Assembly: GCA_044425705.1 (NCBI GenBank)
Contig: JAWXVD010000025.1
Span: 1-34,054, forward strand
DNA length: 34,054 nucleotides
Source: JAWXVD01 sp044425705
Lineage (GTDB): Bacteria; Bacillota; Clostridia; Lachnospirales; Lachnospiraceae
Reading direction: 5' to 3'
The stretch's first letter is position 1. Every line of letters begins with the position of its first letter. The position numbers and the translations under genes were made by a program. This document shows, piece after piece, positions 32,512 to 34,054 of this stretch. The notes under the pieces are model-generated. The model did no database searches and was not told where the DNA came from. It worked only from the letters and a program-made list of their open reading frames with translations.

Positions 32512-33822
32512 TTACTCTGCCAAGGAACTCTCCATCAATTTCATATAATATTTTCCTAACCTCTTAGAAATATCTTTTATCACTGGCACACATACTGTAT
32601 TTCCTAAAAGGTCAAATGCTTCTTTTTCATTGATTTGCTCTAAATCATAGTTGTCAGGATAACCACATAAACGCTGACACTCTTTGATTGTTAATCTTCT
32701 AATACCATCTCCATCAACAACACCTAACTTCGCTACATCCATAGCTACTAATGTTGGTGCAATATCATTAGGATCTAATATTTTTGAAAATTCAAAGGAT
32801 AATTTTCCTGCAACAATATTATAACCACGTGATTTAGTTATATCCGCCACTCTATGTACAGTACCATCTAACTCCTTAACTTGTTGTTTTGGATGCTCAT
32901 ATACCAAATATCCCATCTTTACCAAACGATTCAACATTTGATGAAGTTCTGGTTTGTCAAAAAATGTCCTAATTTGCTTTTCTGTTAGTGGCATACCATC
33001 CATCCATTTTATACCAATCACTTCTGCCCAATGCTTCTTTCTACGTTCTTTTAAAAGAATGTTTAAAAATACCCGCTCTTGCTGTGTCACCTTTCCTTTC
33101 AGACCAATATCCCAAGAGTGAATATTGTTTTTTCCCCCTCGTTTGTCTTTGATTGAACGCCCCATAACTTCCTTTGCAGTATAATATTTGAATAAGTGTC
33201 TCGTAAAATCTGTATCAACAGTCGGAAGACCTCGCTCTAAAATATCTCCCAATGTGGCTGTTCGCTTCTCAAATCCCTCCAACTCAATTTTTTTGTTTCT
33301 AGTTCCAACAATATATACTCGCTTTCTACTTTGCGGCAGTCCAAAATCACATGAATCCAATACATTATAATTAACAATATACCCTAGATTTTCTAACTTA
33401 GAAACAATTGTTCCTAATGTCTCCCCATTATCATGATTAATCAATCCCTCTACATTCTCTAGCAAAAATCCCTGTACTGGACAATCACTTTCGTTCTTAT
33501 CCTGTAGAATCCGCTCTATTTCAAAAAACAAAGTTCCTCTTGTATCTGCAAATCCATTTCTATTTCCTGCTGAACTAAATGGTTGACAGGGAAACCCTGC
33601 AAGCAAAAAATCAAAATCTGGAATATCACGTTCTGTATCTACCGTCATAATATCACCATAAACAATATCATCTCCATAAAAATTTTTATAAGCTTTTATA
33701 GCATAAGGCTTGATTTCTGATGAAAATACGCATTCTGTTTCTAATCCAAGTTCCTCCATCGCTTGCTGAAAACCCAATCTAATTCCTCCTAATCCAGCAA
33801 ATAAATCTATCACTCGTATCAC
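32512..33822 (-). CDS. DNA (cytosine-5-)-methyltransferase of a type II system
   Basis: The enzyme has about 436 residues and the standard C5-methyltransferase motifs in order: I DLFAGLGGIRLGF, IV GFPCQPFSSAG with the catalytic Cys (about 65-75), VI LLENVEGL, VIII LPQSRKRVYIVG, IX RRLTIKECQRLCGYPDNY and X LLGNTVCVPVI. Between VIII and IX lies a long target-recognition region (about 190-345) with a winged-helix-like stretch. It protects host DNA from the adjacent endonuclease. The start is uncertain: the GTG at 33822 has AAGGAGG 8 bases upstream, whereas the ATG at 33852 lacks any site and the ATG at 33828 is too close to it. Confidence 0.93.
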   Translation of the reverse strand: MIRVIDLFAGLGGIRLGFQQAMEELGLETECVFSSEIKPYAIKAYKNFYGDDIVYGDIMTVDTERDIPDFDFLLAGFPCQPFSSAGNRNGFADTRGTLFFEIERILQDKNESDCPVQGFLLENVEGLINHDNGETLGTIVSKLENLGYIVNYNVLDSCDFGLPQSRKRVYIVGTRNKKIELEGFEKRTATLGDILERGLPTVDTDFTRHLFKYYTAKEVMGRSIKDKRGGKNNIHSWDIGLKGKVTQQERVFLNILLKERRKKHWAEVIGIKWMDGMPLTEKQIRTFFDKPELHQMLNRLVKMGYLVYEHPKQQVKELDGTVHRVADITKSRGYNIVAGKLSFEFSKILDPNDIAPTLVAMDVAKLGVVDGDGIRRLTIKECQRLCGYPDNYDLEQINEKEAFDLLGNTVCVPVIKDISKRLGKYYMKLMESSLAE

Positions 33823-33922
33823 ACGCATATCCTCCTTATCGTTTGGTTCCATTTAATTTTACTATATTAGGCGTCTAAAGTCTATTTATTTTTATGGAAC
33901 CGATATATATATCAATTCCATT

Positions 33923-34006
33923 GTTACTTTTCACCCCACACTACGTGTGTGTGCAAAAAGTAACAGACGCATGCCCATTTAAATTCGCCTACGGCGAAGG
34001 GCATGC
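33923..34006. repeat. Hairpin repeat, copy D (incomplete at window edge)
   Basis: There are two hairpins in series. GTTACTTTT...AAAAAGTAAC with an inner CACAC/GTGTG stem spans 33923-33964. GCATGCCC-ATTTAAA-TTCGCC-TAC-GGCGAA-GGGCATGC spans 33969-34006. The second has the same layout as the extra module in the repeat at 22414-22544, with both stems changed in a compensating way. Sequence up to 34054 holds further GC-richer sequence with weak dyads (TCC...GGA), so the element may continue beyond the window. No gene is seen from 33853 to the end. Confidence 0.7.
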
Positions 34007-34054
34007 TAATTGGCTCTCGTAATCGTTCTCTCCACACAAATCAGCGGAGTGATT

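Overview
The window is AT-rich chromosomal DNA from a low-GC Firmicute, most likely a member of the Lachnospiraceae (class Clostridia). The evidence is the gene content (split transketolase, DUF6128 and DUF5711 proteins, a MsmK/UgpC-type ATPase, a ZnDPLC-like protein), strong GGAGG ribosome binding sites and dispersed hairpin repeats. Almost every gene is on the minus strand. Only a DUF885 metallopeptidase-like gene (19516-21360) and a FucU/RbsD gene (30931-31365) are on the plus strand.

Left part (1-13253): positions 1-300 hold two tandem consensus promoters firing leftward out of the window, of the kind that drives rRNA operons. Next, in descending order of transcription, come envelope genes (CvpA family, DUF5711, LysM), galactose mutarotase, a replication/repair block (pfkA, dnaX, ybaB, recR), the signal recognition particle RNA with its own consensus promoter, tadA, a DUF6128 protein, a CdaR-like regulator and a multi-sugar ABC ATPase.

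Middle part (13527-23171): yesL, metG and rpe lie close together, preceded by a split transketolase (N and C subunits on separate genes). These supply pentose-phosphate enzymes and methionyl-tRNA. They are followed by a small membrane protein, the DUF885 gene, a MarR regulator paired with a membrane-anchored Mrr-like nuclease, and a ZnDPLC-like protein.

Right part (23478-31365): this is a compact sugar or polyol catabolic locus. It encodes a FGGY kinase, a GatD-like dehydrogenase, a GatZ/KbaZ-family protein without any GatY partner in the window, an aldo/keto reductase, a LacI repressor, a KdgT-type permease and a FucU/RbsD mutarotase. Three copies of a 12-base operator, CGAAACGTTTCG or close variants, tie the repressor gene, the kinase operon and the mutarotase gene together. 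In two cases the operator sits at the same distance after a recognisable -10 box. A plausible reading is hexitol or hexulose use: oxidation, 6-phosphorylation and 4-epimerisation to fructose 6-phosphate, which the PfkA at 7572 could then use. The substrate is not proven.

Right edge (31537-34054): a two-gene type II restriction-modification system (cytosine-5 methyltransferase plus a NgoBV-like endonuclease) lies beside a hairpin repeat. At least two families of short structured repeats are dispersed through the intergenic spaces (2119, 22414, 28602 and 33923; 3421 and 18945). No CRISPR array, tRNA or transposase gene was seen.
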